A stretch of 64,000 nt of DNA from Fidelibacterota bacterium (GTDB taxonomy: Bacteria > Fidelibacterota > UBA8477 > JABMPR01), in NCBI GenBank assembly GCA_016845065.1, contig JAERTG010000142.1:1-64000 (forward strand), given 5' to 3'. Both the position numbers and the translations under genes were made by a program. Below, in pieces: positions 25,042 through 36,200 of this stretch. Numbering within the stretch: the stretch's first letter is position 1; every line of letters begins with the position of its first letter. The notes below the pieces were generated by a model that was not told the DNA's origin, ran no database searches, and saw nothing but the letters and a program-made list of their open reading frames with translations.

Positions 25042-27144
25042 CTACCTTACGATCACAAATTTGACCATGGTTGATTCGCCGGAGTCATCATCAGTAACCA
25101 GTGCGATATACAGACCACTGGCTAGACGCTGCCCACTTTCGGTCACTGTGTGGAGATTCTCTACATTTCCACCCCAGTGTTCCGCCCCTGATTCGTCAGT
25201 ATGATCAAGAACCTTCACAAGATCACCACTTTCAGTATAAACTTTGATGGTGGCTTTTGCAGGTAACCCCTTAAATACAATCTTTTCCTCCTCTCCAGGC
25301 CAGTTATTGCCTGAAAGGTTCAGAGGATTGGGTACAACTCGAATATCATCTAGTGACTCACCTGGTGGTTCGGTTCGATAAACTGCAGCTGTTGTCCGAT
25401 TGATATTCCAACCAGATTCCAGACTCCTTATACCACCATGCGGGCTAGCAGTATTGCTTAGACCATCGTCAAAGGCAGTGACATAATAGTAATATCCAAC
25501 ACCGGGGATAGCCGTTGTATCCTGATACTGATGAGTCACGGGAGTACCCGTTACACCACCACAGGCGAAGACTCTGGCGAATGGGTTGTCAGCATCTCTT
25601 CGATAGACACGGTAGCCGTAAAAATCACTATCCAGCTCACTCTCACTACCCCAATTCACTTCGATGAAGTCAGGGCGTCCAATTACATCTACACTTGGTG
25701 GACGAGGTGGAACAGGTAGGTCGTAGTCATTACTGACAGCGACCTGTGCTGCCCATGTGTTCCTGAAAAGTGAATCTTTTCCTGTGGAAACCCAATGATC
25801 CTTTGCCTTATCATTATCATTATCGTAAAGGTCGGGATTATCACTAAATGGAGGAGGCAGGTTGTCTAAACCGCTCCAGGTAGCTGTTCCCTGTGCCCAC
25901 TCCTCACCGATACTTTCACCCAGTTCAGGGCTGATACTACCGACAACGAGAGCAAAGACAAAGCGGATAGATTCGCCAGGTGCCAGATCGTATGGACCCA
26001 TTGATGCATGTGTGACAGCACGCCACAGCCACCAGGGCATGTCGGCAGGAAACTTGTAACCCTGTTCATCCATGCGCTCACCATGTTTGGTACCGGGATG
26101 GACATTTGTGGATTGATATGGAAGGTTATAAGGCGCATTTCCAAAACCGTTTTCCAGGACATCATAAACCTTTGCCAGGTCGCCAGGACTATAATTTGCG
26201 GCTTCAAATTTGAGGTGCTTGAGTTCTACAGTATTTACACCTGTAATGGCAGGTTGCGTCCAATTATCAGTATTGTCTGAAGGTGATGTATCCACATGGA
26301 GTATGGCTTCACCTACATGCGTGGCAGCACTGAGAAAATCGCTTCCAGCATCCGGACCACCATAATCGTCGTATTCACTCGTGGATCCTCTTGCTGGGTA
26401 ACCATACATAATCCTCAGTGAGTCACCTAGCCTCTCGCCATAGGTGGAATACCAGGGTTCTCCACGACCGGGCGAGTAGAAATGGTTCATGCGCATAAAG
26501 TATAGATCAGTTAATGTCTGGTTCCCCAACTCGATCTCATCATCCATATCAACATTTCCAGTGTTGGTGAAGGTCCAGTCGTAGATAATGAAATCATCAT
26601 AATCAGGACTGCTCCAGACATATGCACGTTGATCCAGTGTAAGACCGATGATTGTATTTACTTTGCTCTCAAACATCATATCTGCAGTTCCAGGTATGTA
26701 GTCAGGATCGACATAGTCTCCAGTGAGTGGAAATGCATCGCTGAGAATCTCTCCATTCACACGAACAACTGGTGGTTCATGCCGAACATAGCGTTTTAGT
26801 GTCAGTCCATCATCATCTGGAATTGGAAACGTATTATTGATCTCATTGGCACCCGCTGTTGCAGGTCCCACCACTCGGTGAGCCCACAGGTTGCCATTCT
26901 CATCTGTCCAGTCGGTCACCCCGAGGTGCCATCCAGCATTGTAGAGAAGCGGTGTCCAATATTCATCATAGTAATAGTATGCGGAACGACTACCTGCGAG
27001 CTGATCCTGATCCGTATTGTCAACTACCTTGACTTCAATGTTTCCAATGCGTGACCATTTGAAGGTTCCGGCCTGCAGACTTAGATCCCAGACAGTAAAC
27101 ACCAGGACAAGGAGTAGTAGATTTTTATAATTAAGGTTCTTCAT
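25042..27144 (-). CDS. Large secreted surface protein (Fn3-like segment, C-terminal FlgD-Ig-like region)
   Basis: Signal peptide; DFYGYRVYRRDADNPFARV...GVGYYYYVTAFDDG (Fn3-like); C-terminal VVPNPLNLSGNNW...GLYIALVTDDDSGESTMVKFVIVR. Confidence 0.7.
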   Translation of the reverse strand: MKNLNYKNLLLLVLVFTVWDLSLQAGTFKWSRIGNIEVKVVDNTDQDQLAGSRSAYYYYDEYWTPLLYNAGWHLGVTDWTDENGNLWAHRVVGPATAGANEINNTFPIPDDDGLTLKRYVRHEPPVVRVNGEILSDAFPLTGDYVDPDYIPGTADMMFESKVNTIIGLTLDQRAYVWSSPDYDDFIIYDWTFTNTGNVDMDDEIELGNQTLTDLYFMRMNHFYSPGRGEPWYSTYGERLGDSLRIMYGYPARGSTSEYDDYGGPDAGSDFLSAATHVGEAILHVDTSPSDNTDNWTQPAITGVNTVELKHLKFEAANYSPGDLAKVYDVLENGFGNAPYNLPYQSTNVHPGTKHGERMDEQGYKFPADMPWWLWRAVTHASMGPYDLAPGESIRFVFALVVGSISPELGESIGEEWAQGTATWSGLDNLPPPFSDNPDLYDNDNDKAKDHWVSTGKDSLFRNTWAAQVAVSNDYDLPVPPRPPSVDVIGRPDFIEVNWGSESELDSDFYGYRVYRRDADNPFARVFACGGVTGTPVTHQYQDTTAIPGVGYYYYVTAFDDGLSNTASPHGGIRSLESGWNINRTTAAVYRTEPPGESLDDIRVVPNPLNLSGNNWPGEEEKIVFKGLPAKATIKVYTESGDLVKVLDHTDESGAEHWGGNVENLHTVTESGQRLASGLYIALVTDDDSGESTMVKFVIVR

Positions 27145-27154
27145 ATCGCCTTCC

Positions 27155-30100
27155 TTAAAAGTTCACTCGGAGACCAAAGTTGATGCTTCTTGGATTCAAA
27201 TCCATGAGAAACGACCGATTCGGCATATTGATATAGTCTTTACCATCGCTCTTTACATCTCCAACGCGATCATCTCCAGCAGTAAATCCAGCATCCTGGT
27301 AGATCTGGCCTTCATACATGGGGAGATGTAAACTGTACATGTAATCGCGATAATCATCGCCACCATCAAAGGCAGCCATACTCATGTATTCCATCCCAAG
27401 GAGGTTCTGGATATCCATAAAAAGGCTCACACGTGAGGATGCAAGGGTGAAGTCTTTTGTGAGTCGAAGGTCAGTATCGAACCTGTCCTTCCACTGAACA
27501 TTGGAAGACAACTTATAGGTTTCAAGAGGATCCCAGGTCATATACCCACCTGCTTTCCACTTTAACAGAAGAGAGATCCTGAGGCCTTTGAAGATAGATT
27601 GTCCAAATAGACGGGGACCAAAATAGTCTGGTGCATGAAAATTGATATTTGCACGGGCAACAGGTCGTGCCAGAGGTTTTTCCTGCAAAGGATTCTGGGC
27701 GGAGTAACGGGCATCTGACCGAGGATCTTCATAATACGCCTGACGTCCAAAATATCCGTAAGTACGGATCACGTAATCAAAATTCATCCATCCAGTCAGC
27801 CAATCACCTCTCTTTTTCTCCAGGCGCATCTCAAACCCGCGAATATCCTCATAATTGGAATTCTCCACGGTTTGATAATTGACGCTTCCATCGATGCTGA
27901 CATAGCGGACATACCCACTCTGGTTCGCAACATCCTTATAGTATCCTGATGTGTGCAGAAGGATCATGTTATTGAGGGCATATTCCACTCCCAATTCATA
28001 GGCAGTAGTTCTGGGGATATCCATTGAGGGATTACCCAGAAAAGTGATACCCTCATAAAAGGTTCCGTACCCTATCTCATACATATCGAGGCTACTGGGC
28101 ATGGAGTAAAAATGACCATAATTGAAAAACAATTTAGCTCTTTCAGAAATGGGATGACTCACACCAAGACGAGGTGACAACTTCACGCGTCCCTCCGCCG
28201 CTTCTGTAGGTACCACATCTTCAAAAGTGTACTTCTTTGTTGATGACAGGTTAGCATTATAGCGATCCACAGTGTACCAGTCAGTATTGGGACTGTTCAT
28301 ATCAAGCCGCAAACCAATATTGGCAATGAGTCCATCGATCTCAATCTTGTCCTGGACATAGGCTCCCAACCTCATTGGATAGCTTCGGGACTGGGCCCTC
28401 CAGTTGTTAGGTGGAGCGTAATCATAGCTCGTAGAGTAGTCGCTGCTCATATCATCATAGTTGAGTTCAAATCCTGTTTTCAATTCGTGGCGTTTATTCA
28501 ACTGACTGGTGAGATCGAACTTTGCATTCAGATTGCTAGTGGTGGTCTTGTCTCTGGCGACCCCACCTAAGGAAGCAAACACCATATTGTCACCACTGGG
28601 TGTATAGCGATCATCAACGATGAATCCATAGGGTGCTCCATCAACCGCCTGAGAACCAAAATATCTCTGTACAGTGGTATCTCTCATGTCTTGGGGACCC
28701 AGGGCTCGGTTCCGAATACTTGTATTAGAAATGCGCAGACTATAAAAAGAGTTTGGATTAATGACATAATCCAGGCTGAATCCCAGCATGTTTCGATAGA
28801 TGTCAAATGGGCTTAGCGCTTCTGGCCAATACAGGGAAGCACCACCACCATTTGCATAGGCATCACTATTTGCTAAATAATAGTTAAAGATATCAGTTGC
28901 AGAATTCAGGTAATAGTTAAATCCTGCTCCTTCGGGATCTTGAGTAACCGTGTTGATCTCACCATAGAGACCCTCCAATTTCACTTTCATCTTATTTGAG
29001 GGTTTGAACACAAATTTCAGTTGGCTGTTTGATTCACGGAAGTAGTCACGGCTGGTCGGCAGAGCAAATAATTCCAATTTGGTATGATGACTCAGGAAGA
29101 AATTCATATCCCATAGCCGTTTCGTCATGAATGGTACGGGACCGCTCAGAGACACATCTACATTATAATCAGGTAGATGACCATACTTCCCTTCCTCCTG
29201 GCCTAAATCTCCAGAGCCTTCAACGCGATGATACCATAAAAACAGATCCCTAGCCTGTCTCGGATCCATATCATTATCAGGATTATTATCACTAAGTGTA
29301 CGATTTGAGACGGAATTCCATCCTTCAAAATAGGGATAGCTTGCCTGTTGCTCCTCAGTCCATCCCCCCTCTGATGTTCCGGTCCACATAACAAGTGGAT
29401 CCATAAATGGTTTTATGTAATAATTTTCAACATTAAATAGGCTGTGACCCCCATGCTTCAATCCTGGAAGGCTGACCTGGACGTCGATTGAGCCATTATA
29501 ATGGTCTGAAGACCCATCTTTTGTTACCACATTGATGAGTCCTGAACGGATATTTCCATATTCTGCATTGAAACCACCCTTGATCACGTTGATCTGATCG
29601 ATGGCAGATAGGTTTACCATCATGATGGGTTCGTTACTCCGATTGTCCACGACTGAAAGTCCGTCTACCATTAGCGCGGTCTGATCAAAACCACCACCGC
29701 GGAGACGATCATCATCAAAGCCTGCTTCCAGATCCAGGTAGTCTTTCATATCCTTCACTATAGGGACAGCAGTGATATCTTCACCGGATACGCTGAGCTC
29801 GCTGGCAGATCGATCCATAACGATGATTTTACGTTCGGCTGTTACAACTACTTCTGAAGCTTCCAGAACTGTTGTACTTAGTGCGAAGTCCAGATCCGTA
29901 GTATGATCAACAATAACGTATACACCTGATTTAGCTATGCCTTGATAGCCTATCATGGAGGCTCTGATCTCGTATTCACCTGGGGCAACGTTGGTGATAT
30001 AATACTCACCATCCAGATCTGTTTGGGCTCCCATACTGGTGCCAACAATGACAATATTCACGCCAGGTAAACCTTCACCAGTTTCGCTGTCAGTAACACT

Positions 30101-30220
30101 TCCTGCAACTTTACCGGTGATCCCAGCCAACAGGGGGCTTCCGAAGCTGATGAGCAGTATGAAGATCATCAGAACTTTCGGCACATTTTGCATCGATCCA
30201 CGATGTATTAGCTTTTTCAT
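27155..30220 (-). CDS. TonB-dependent receptor, SusC-like, with N-terminal carboxypeptidase-regulatory-like domain (ORF extends to 30295; MKKLIHRG start preferred)
   Basis: GKVAGSVTDSETGEGLPGVNIVIVGTSMGAQTDLDGEYYITNVAPGEYEIRASMIGYQ; plug region; C-terminal NFGLRVNF. Confidence 0.92.
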   Translation of the reverse strand: MKKLIHRGSMQNVPKVLMIFILLISFGSPLLAGITGKVAGSVTDSETGEGLPGVNIVIVGTSMGAQTDLDGEYYITNVAPGEYEIRASMIGYQGIAKSGVYVIVDHTTDLDFALSTTVLEASEVVVTAERKIIVMDRSASELSVSGEDITAVPIVKDMKDYLDLEAGFDDDRLRGGGFDQTALMVDGLSVVDNRSNEPIMMVNLSAIDQINVIKGGFNAEYGNIRSGLINVVTKDGSSDHYNGSIDVQVSLPGLKHGGHSLFNVENYYIKPFMDPLVMWTGTSEGGWTEEQQASYPYFEGWNSVSNRTLSDNNPDNDMDPRQARDLFLWYHRVEGSGDLGQEEGKYGHLPDYNVDVSLSGPVPFMTKRLWDMNFFLSHHTKLELFALPTSRDYFRESNSQLKFVFKPSNKMKVKLEGLYGEINTVTQDPEGAGFNYYLNSATDIFNYYLANSDAYANGGGASLYWPEALSPFDIYRNMLGFSLDYVINPNSFYSLRISNTSIRNRALGPQDMRDTTVQRYFGSQAVDGAPYGFIVDDRYTPSGDNMVFASLGGVARDKTTTSNLNAKFDLTSQLNKRHELKTGFELNYDDMSSDYSTSYDYAPPNNWRAQSRSYPMRLGAYVQDKIEIDGLIANIGLRLDMNSPNTDWYTVDRYNANLSSTKKYTFEDVVPTEAAEGRVKLSPRLGVSHPISERAKLFFNYGHFYSMPSSLDMYEIGYGTFYEGITFLGNPSMDIPRTTAYELGVEYALNNMILLHTSGYYKDVANQSGYVRYVSIDGSVNYQTVENSNYEDIRGFEMRLEKKRGDWLTGWMNFDYVIRTYGYFGRQAYYEDPRSDARYSAQNPLQEKPLARPVARANINFHAPDYFGPRLFGQSIFKGLRISLLLKWKAGGYMTWDPLETYKLSSNVQWKDRFDTDLRLTKDFTLASSRVSLFMDIQNLLGMEYMSMAAFDGGDDYRDYMYSLHLPMYEGQIYQDAGFTAGDDRVGDVKSDGKDYINMPNRSFLMDLNPRSINFGLRVNF

Positions 30221-30299
30221 ACTTAAGCCTTTCTCAAAATGATACGGATAATAGAAAGCCGCCCGTAAGTGAATGCGGCAGGTCCAACAGGTCAAACAA

Positions 30300-30329
30300 G
30301 ATCAGGACCTCCATATGGAGGTCCTGATC
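30300..30329 (-). terminator. Perfect 30-bp palindrome between the lipoprotein gene and the TonB receptor gene; possible attenuator or processing hairpin
   Basis: GATCAGGACCTCCAT/ATGGAGGTCCTGATC, followed on the minus strand by TTGTTTG. Confidence 0.55.
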
Positions 30330-30346
30330 GATTTAATCGGGAAGTT

Positions 30347-31567
30347 TTACCACTGATATCTAGGTGTGGCAGTATCCCCATAGCCTTCACCAAGGTAATA
30401 ACTCCAGAATTGGTTACCCTGATTTCCTTGAGCGATGACGATGACATCACCATGGAATGTGGCTTTATTTGGATTCTGAGTTGGAAGCTCAATAAGATCC
30501 TCAGCGACACCAGCAGGTGTTATTCGCACGAGCATACCAGGTGCAGTCTTGTCGTCCTGGTCAATCCAACCGTCCATCAGATAGACATTACCAAAGCTAT
30601 CAACTGCCAGACCACTAGGTGAGTAATCCTCAGTCAGGAGGATTGTCTCGAAGTCACCATTAGCAATGGTGTCTTGTGATGCTGCGTCAGGCAGTGGCGC
30701 ACGATACAAGCCATTACTCCCAGAATCACTTCTCACATACCAGTATACAAAGTCACCATTTACGCGAGTTGGTGAACCCCAACCCTGATCAGCGAGGAGT
30801 CTCGTAGCTGTATCGTCTGAATTCCATCTCCAGAAACCTCCATCGGCTGTTCCGACGTACAGATTACCGGCATCATCAAAATCAAGACAGAAAGGATTGT
30901 CAATCTCTGTATCAGGAATAAAGGTCTCAGCATCACCACCAGTTGCCACTGGAACTCTCATTACTCCAAAAGTTCCCCATACAACTGCAGCGTAGAGGTA
31001 ACCATCTGGACCAATAGCCATCTCACCTTCACCCCATGTGGTCTGACCGAAGTAAGTCTCGGTACCATCTGGAGCGATCTTGAAAATCTCGCCAGGGTCT
31101 TGTCCACGGAGATAAACGTTTCCATCACCATCATAAACAATACCACCCTTGGTCTTTGGTAAACCTTCAACCGAGTCTACGTTGAAGACTGGCTTTACTT
31201 CCAGCATCAAACTATCACTAGCCAAATCACTGGCTAAGTTACGTACTGAAACGTAGGACTGGATAGTTTCACCTGTGGTGCTCATGTTGGGCACTGTGAA
31301 TGTTAGAGATGTTTCACTACCAGCAGTGGGTGTTGCAGATTCTGCAACTGATGCGGTCACACCAGACAGCTCTACAAGATTCATATTCAATGCAGCATTG
31401 AAATCTGAACCAGTTATATCCACTGATTCACCAGAATAGGCACTTGATGTAGATAAACTTGTTGCAACTGGTGCTACATCCACTTCCTCTGGGTCACTCT
31501 CTTCGCAGTATGTGAAGAGAAAGACAAAGGGAATAAGAACCAGAATAAATAGTAACTTCGTTCTCAT
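30347..31567 (-). CDS. Surface lipoprotein with IPT/TIG-like domain and NHL/SMP-30-like propeller
   Basis: Lipobox-like FVFLFTYCEESDPEE; APVATSLSTSSAYSGESVDITGSDFN; propeller units GGIVYDGDGNVYLRGQ, FGNVYLMDG. Confidence 0.78.
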   Translation of the reverse strand: MRTKLLFILVLIPFVFLFTYCEESDPEEVDVAPVATSLSTSSAYSGESVDITGSDFNAALNMNLVELSGVTASVAESATPTAGSETSLTFTVPNMSTTGETIQSYVSVRNLASDLASDSLMLEVKPVFNVDSVEGLPKTKGGIVYDGDGNVYLRGQDPGEIFKIAPDGTETYFGQTTWGEGEMAIGPDGYLYAAVVWGTFGVMRVPVATGGDAETFIPDTEIDNPFCLDFDDAGNLYVGTADGGFWRWNSDDTATRLLADQGWGSPTRVNGDFVYWYVRSDSGSNGLYRAPLPDAASQDTIANGDFETILLTEDYSPSGLAVDSFGNVYLMDGWIDQDDKTAPGMLVRITPAGVAEDLIELPTQNPNKATFHGDVIVIAQGNQGNQFWSYYLGEGYGDTATPRYQW

Positions 31568-31655
31568 GTTGTTCTCCTTATTTGGAATTAGTCATGCAAA
31601 CACTTAGACCTGTTGATCAATCATGCTCCAAACCGTTCTATGTGCATGATCTTGA

Positions 31656-31675
31656 TTATGCAATCGTTTGCATAA
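31656..31675. promoter_or_regulatory. LacI-family operator-like site O1
   Basis: TTATGCAATC|GTTTGCATAA, 20-bp palindrome with one mismatched pair; adjacent to promoter P1. Confidence 0.8.
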
Positions 31676-31704
31676 AGGATAATTAAGCGCAACCTCCTTG
31701 TCAA
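31676..31704 (-). promoter_or_regulatory. Promoter P1 of the galactoside operon
   Basis: Minus strand TTGACA (31699-31704), 17-nt spacer, TATCCT (31676-31681), followed by O1. Confidence 0.7.
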
Positions 31705-31712
31705 TATCTAAA

Positions 31713-31726
31713 TGCAAACGTTTGCA
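31713..31726. promoter_or_regulatory. LacI-family operator-like site O2
   Basis: Perfect palindrome TGCAAACGTTTGCA. Confidence 0.85.
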
Positions 31727-31730
31727 AGAA

Positions 31731-31759
31731 AGGATAACTAAGTGGAACACTCTTGTCAA
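31731..31759 (-). promoter_or_regulatory. Promoter P2 of the galactoside operon
   Basis: Minus strand TTGACA (31754-31759), 17-nt spacer, TATCCT (31731-31736), followed by O2. Confidence 0.7.
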
Positions 31760-31827
31760 TAATTTAATTGATATTTAGCAATTGTTTTAGTTGAAACAGT
31801 AAATAGAAGGATTCTATCGTGTTGTTA

Positions 31828-32787
31828 TTACAGAGCTAGTCGAATCTTCCCTACAAGGTGGGAAAGCCCTTCCTCCCCCTTCAGCACCTTCAGCACCCGG
31901 TTCATGAGCACCCGCACACGAGCTTCCTGTCGAACCAAATGTTTTTGAGATAACCTCTCCAGATGCCAACTGAGCATACCATGAGCCGTCCAGGCAATAT
32001 AAAGTGGGATGGCTTCCCACTCCCCTGGAGAAAGTGATCTTTCCTTATGATATGATTGAATCAGTGAGGTAAGGTGCTCTGCGGAGAGCTGTTCATCTGG
32101 AAAACAGAATCCATTGATGGTCATAGCCAGATCAAACAATAACTCATCTATACATATTTCTTCAAAATCGATGATTCCCTGCAGGCCATCCTGTCCAAAC
32201 AAAGTATTGTCTGGAAATACATCAGCATGGACCAGACCCAGCGGCAGTTCTATATTCAATCTTCCCTCGATCAACTCCGTGGTTTTTATGAAGTAGTCAA
32301 AAATCTCGGGAAGCTGCACAGGTGCATTTACTAGTTGGGAAGATAATTCCAGGCATTTCGTGATATTGATTGAATTTGAGCGGTGGAAGTTATCCGGTGG
32401 AATGATGGCCGAAAGCTTTCCCATGGCTGAGCCTATCTCACTGGCCACCTCAGATGAGAGACCGGGATGCTTTCCGGAAAGATAGTCATATATGACTATA
32501 TGTCCCGGATCATAAGATGTGACGAATCCCCCATCCAATTTGGCAATTGGATAAGATGTGGGAAAATCCTTCGCTTTTAAATGATTCAGCAGGAGCAGCT
32601 CCAGCTCCAGGTCAACCATGTCCTTCTCCAAAACCCATCTGAGGAGATATATTCCCTGGCCCGTCTCGAGCTTGAAACTGCGATTGGCATACCCAGGAGA
32701 CAACTCATCCAAACTGATAAAGTGTCCAATGTCATAATCACGGACAAGCTGCTGCACATCAAGAATCCTGAGGGTATTTACATGCAT
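31828..32787 (-). CDS. Phosphotransferase of the APH / homoserine-kinase type II (ThrB-like) family
   Basis: FKLETGQGIYLLRWV, LGLVHADVFPDNTLFGQDGLQGIIDFEEICIDELLFDLAMTINGFC. Confidence 0.75.
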   Translation of the reverse strand: MHVNTLRILDVQQLVRDYDIGHFISLDELSPGYANRSFKLETGQGIYLLRWVLEKDMVDLELELLLLNHLKAKDFPTSYPIAKLDGGFVTSYDPGHIVIYDYLSGKHPGLSSEVASEIGSAMGKLSAIIPPDNFHRSNSINITKCLELSSQLVNAPVQLPEIFDYFIKTTELIEGRLNIELPLGLVHADVFPDNTLFGQDGLQGIIDFEEICIDELLFDLAMTINGFCFPDEQLSAEHLTSLIQSYHKERSLSPGEWEAIPLYIAWTAHGMLSWHLERLSQKHLVRQEARVRVLMNRVLKVLKGEEGLSHLVGKIRLAL

Positions 32788-33169
32788 ACAAGATAATTAA
32801 TTCTAGAATTTTAATAATCAACAGTATTTATAATACTTATTTAAAACAGATCATGCAGTATAAAGATTATATTTATCTGATCACAGTAACATGCTGACAA
32901 TCAGAGAGTTATCAAGAGTTTTAGTTGAATGTTATTGAAGACTAGTTTGAGTTTTTTGCATGTTTGATAATAACTACATCATCAATGAGTAGTTCTATGC
33001 GAGAGCATATTGACATCAGCCACAAATACAAGAAACACGTTGGTTACGAAAAAAGCATTCATTCCGCCACTAATCCTGATTCTTTCATTTGGAAAATGGG
33101 CATGATTGTTCGACTCACCTATTGATTAACACACAGCTATAATGATGTGATCCTCCTGTTCACTCTAAA

Positions 33170-33196
33170 TAAAAGCCCCAGACATAGTCTGAGGCT
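33170..33196 (-). terminator. Rho-independent terminator
   Basis: aaaaGCCcCAGACataGTCTGaGGCtt; on the minus strand the stem is followed by TTTTATTT. Confidence 0.75.
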
Positions 33197-33223
33197 TGAT
33201 GTTTATTGATTTATGTTTATAAG

Positions 33224-36200
33224 CTACTTCAGATAGACCATTTTTATAGTTTGGCTGAACTCACCAGATTCCAGACGCGCAAAATACAAACCTGTACTCA
33301 CCTGAAAACCTGATTGATCCTGTCCATTCCAATATATTTCATAGTTTCCTGGTGGATTTTCTTTATTGAGGAGATTTATCACTTCCTGACCGCGGATGTC
33401 AAACACCGTCAGACTGATTTTTGATTGTTCTGGTACAGCATAACTGATAGTTGTTACCGGGTTAAATGGGTTAGGGTAGTTTTGGTGAAGTGCGAATTCA
33501 GTGGGTAAAGCGACTTCATTATCAGCAGCAACTACTTCCAGGTCCAAGGTTACTGGCAGAGTGAATGAACTGTTTACCGGATCATTGCTATCAACAGTCA
33601 GTTCAGCAGTATAGATTTCACTTATGCTTCCTAAACCATTGAACTGAACTTCGACTGCTAGATTACTTCCAGCTGATATGGTTCCAGATCGGTCTGGTAC
33701 CATCACCCAGCGTTTGATTGGTGCACTGGAGGGTACCCTGATACTGCCTCCATATAGATAGCCCATATTATCATTTGGAGATAAATCGAAAACCTCCTGT
33801 CCGGTACCTTCATTAAATGACCAGTATCCAGCTAGACCAGGTTCATCCCCATCCAGTGCTACATACATTTTGGATTGAATATCCGATTCATCTCGAGCAT
33901 AATCCCATATACGAACTTCATCATAGATACCAGGAAAGCCTCCCCTTCCGAAGTAGGGACAATACTCGTATGCTGCATTATTTATTAGGAGTGATGAGGA
34001 ACTAGGTACCATGGAACCACTCCCAAATTCCCCAATACCATGACTCCCAGAAATTTCCTGACCATTAAAGAAAATTTTTGCCTCCGATGTCTGGGCATCA
34101 TAAGTACATGTGAGGAATGTCCACTCTCCTATGGGCAATCCTTGATTGCTGGCATATCTCATCGCATTCCCAGCGGTTCCAACATCCCATGAAATACTGC
34201 GATCATCTTCCATCAAGATATCATAACCCTGTGAAACACAACAGGTCCCCCCTTTATGCAGGATAGACCGCCAGTTATTATTCTCATCACAGTCAGTATC
34301 TTCAGATAAATAAATCCAGGTCGAAATAGTAATTCCGTTGATTGGATTTAGACTACCACCGTTATCAAAAATTTCTACAATGCCATCGAAGCCATTGAAA
34401 TGCAGAGCATAATTGTCACCACTCTCCTGAGATCCCAGATAATCAATTGATATATCAAAATCCAGGTCACTTGCACCAGAATTGGAGATTGTTAAATATT
34501 GCGTCACGGTATCATTATTGGTCAATTCTGCAAACAGTGAATCAGGGGATACATTCATGATTGGTGGTTCGACACCTCTCCCTGCTACTCGAATTTCAAT
34601 AATCTCCTCGTCAGGATCATCTGAATTTAAGGTGACTAGTCCTGTGTAGTTCGCTACGTCATTAGGATGAAAGGTAATTTCTACTAATTCGGACTCATTA
34701 GCATTCAATCGCTGGTTATATGTTGATAGTACAAAGGCGTTATTATCTACGTTCATGCTGCTGACCGTTAATGAATCGGTCCCCGTATTTTTGATAAGGA
34801 TGTTCAGTGTATCTACTTCGCCTATGAATACTTCTCTAAAATCAAGGGAATCCTGTGCCCCGGAGTAAGCTAGAGTTACTTGATGATAATTTCCCTCATC
34901 GCTAACTCCCACTCCCTCGCTATTGACAACCCGCACTGAAACAATCCCATCAGCCAAATATTGATTCAGATCCCCTGCAGGTAGCAAATACTCCTGACTG
35001 CTAAACTGAACTGTGACCGGGTTAATCGTTCCTAACAGCTCATCATCAATGAATATATCGGCATATTCGTGCATCGCATTAAAATCACCTACCACTCCAA
35101 CAGTGATGGTTCCATCATCAATAGCCGGGTATTGAGTAAGGAATTCATGATTTGTGGTAGCATAAGAGTCAGTCCAGCTCATGGTGCTCGTTTCGTCATA
35201 GACTGCCAATTCAATCTCAATATCTGGAACTCCAGTAATGTTCAGGTGCATTGGGATATTCACTACTGCTTCAAATGGATCATTTGTCCGCATGATAAGA
35301 TTACCATAGTAATCACCACCATACATGTTCGATGCATCGAAATTAAGATTGATGTTTGTGGTACTGTCAATCGGGACTACACCTGATTCATCAGATAAAA
35401 ACATCCAATTGGGTTCGACATCCGTTCTGGTATAGGAGAAACCGCCTCCACCTCTGCTGGTCCAACTATGAAACACAAGATCAAAATATTTATCCTCTGA
35501 AATCAGATGTAATGAAAGCGGCTGACCTACCATTGAAGTTGGAGGATAGACGGCATCCCTCCAATTCTGGTAGTTAAATGGTTCAAGATCAGCCGATAAC
35601 CCATAGGACCATTCGGTATCTTCAGGCGATTCATTGTCATAAGAATTTTCGAGTTTTGCATTGAAAATACCTTGTTGATCAGCTCGGGTAATCCAGACGT
35701 TATCTGTGATGCGGTCCTGGTTTTCAGCCAAAGACCAATCCACATAATCAGCTTTTGTAAACGTTACTTCGCCCACACCAATTCCATCTAACTCAGTTGA
35801 CCAGTAAAGGGTACTTCCACCGCTGTTTGATATTGTCAGTACATGCATCTCTGTGCTATTGGTAAGTAATTCGACATAAAATAAGTCTGGGTCGCAGGTA
35901 AAGACAGGTGGCTCGACACCAGTACCTTCGAGGACAATCATATGAGTTGTTTCATTTGGGTCGTTTGAATCTAAGATCATGGATCCAGTGTGATCGCCTA
36001 GAGAAAGGGGTGTAAAGCTAACCATAAACGTATCACTTTCGGTTGGATCAACACCTGCATAAGCTGGTGATACTGAAAACTCATCAGGTGTTGCCGTAGC
36101 ACTCGTGATCAATAGATCGGCAGTACCATTATTCCACACAACAACTGGTAACTGATTAGATACATTGAGGAAAGTTTCTCCAAAATCTATGGTATCATTT

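Noticed and set aside
32823-32837. AGTATT-TAT-AATACT palindrome upstream of the ThrB-like gene
   Set aside because: Short AT-rich inverted repeat expected by chance; no second site.
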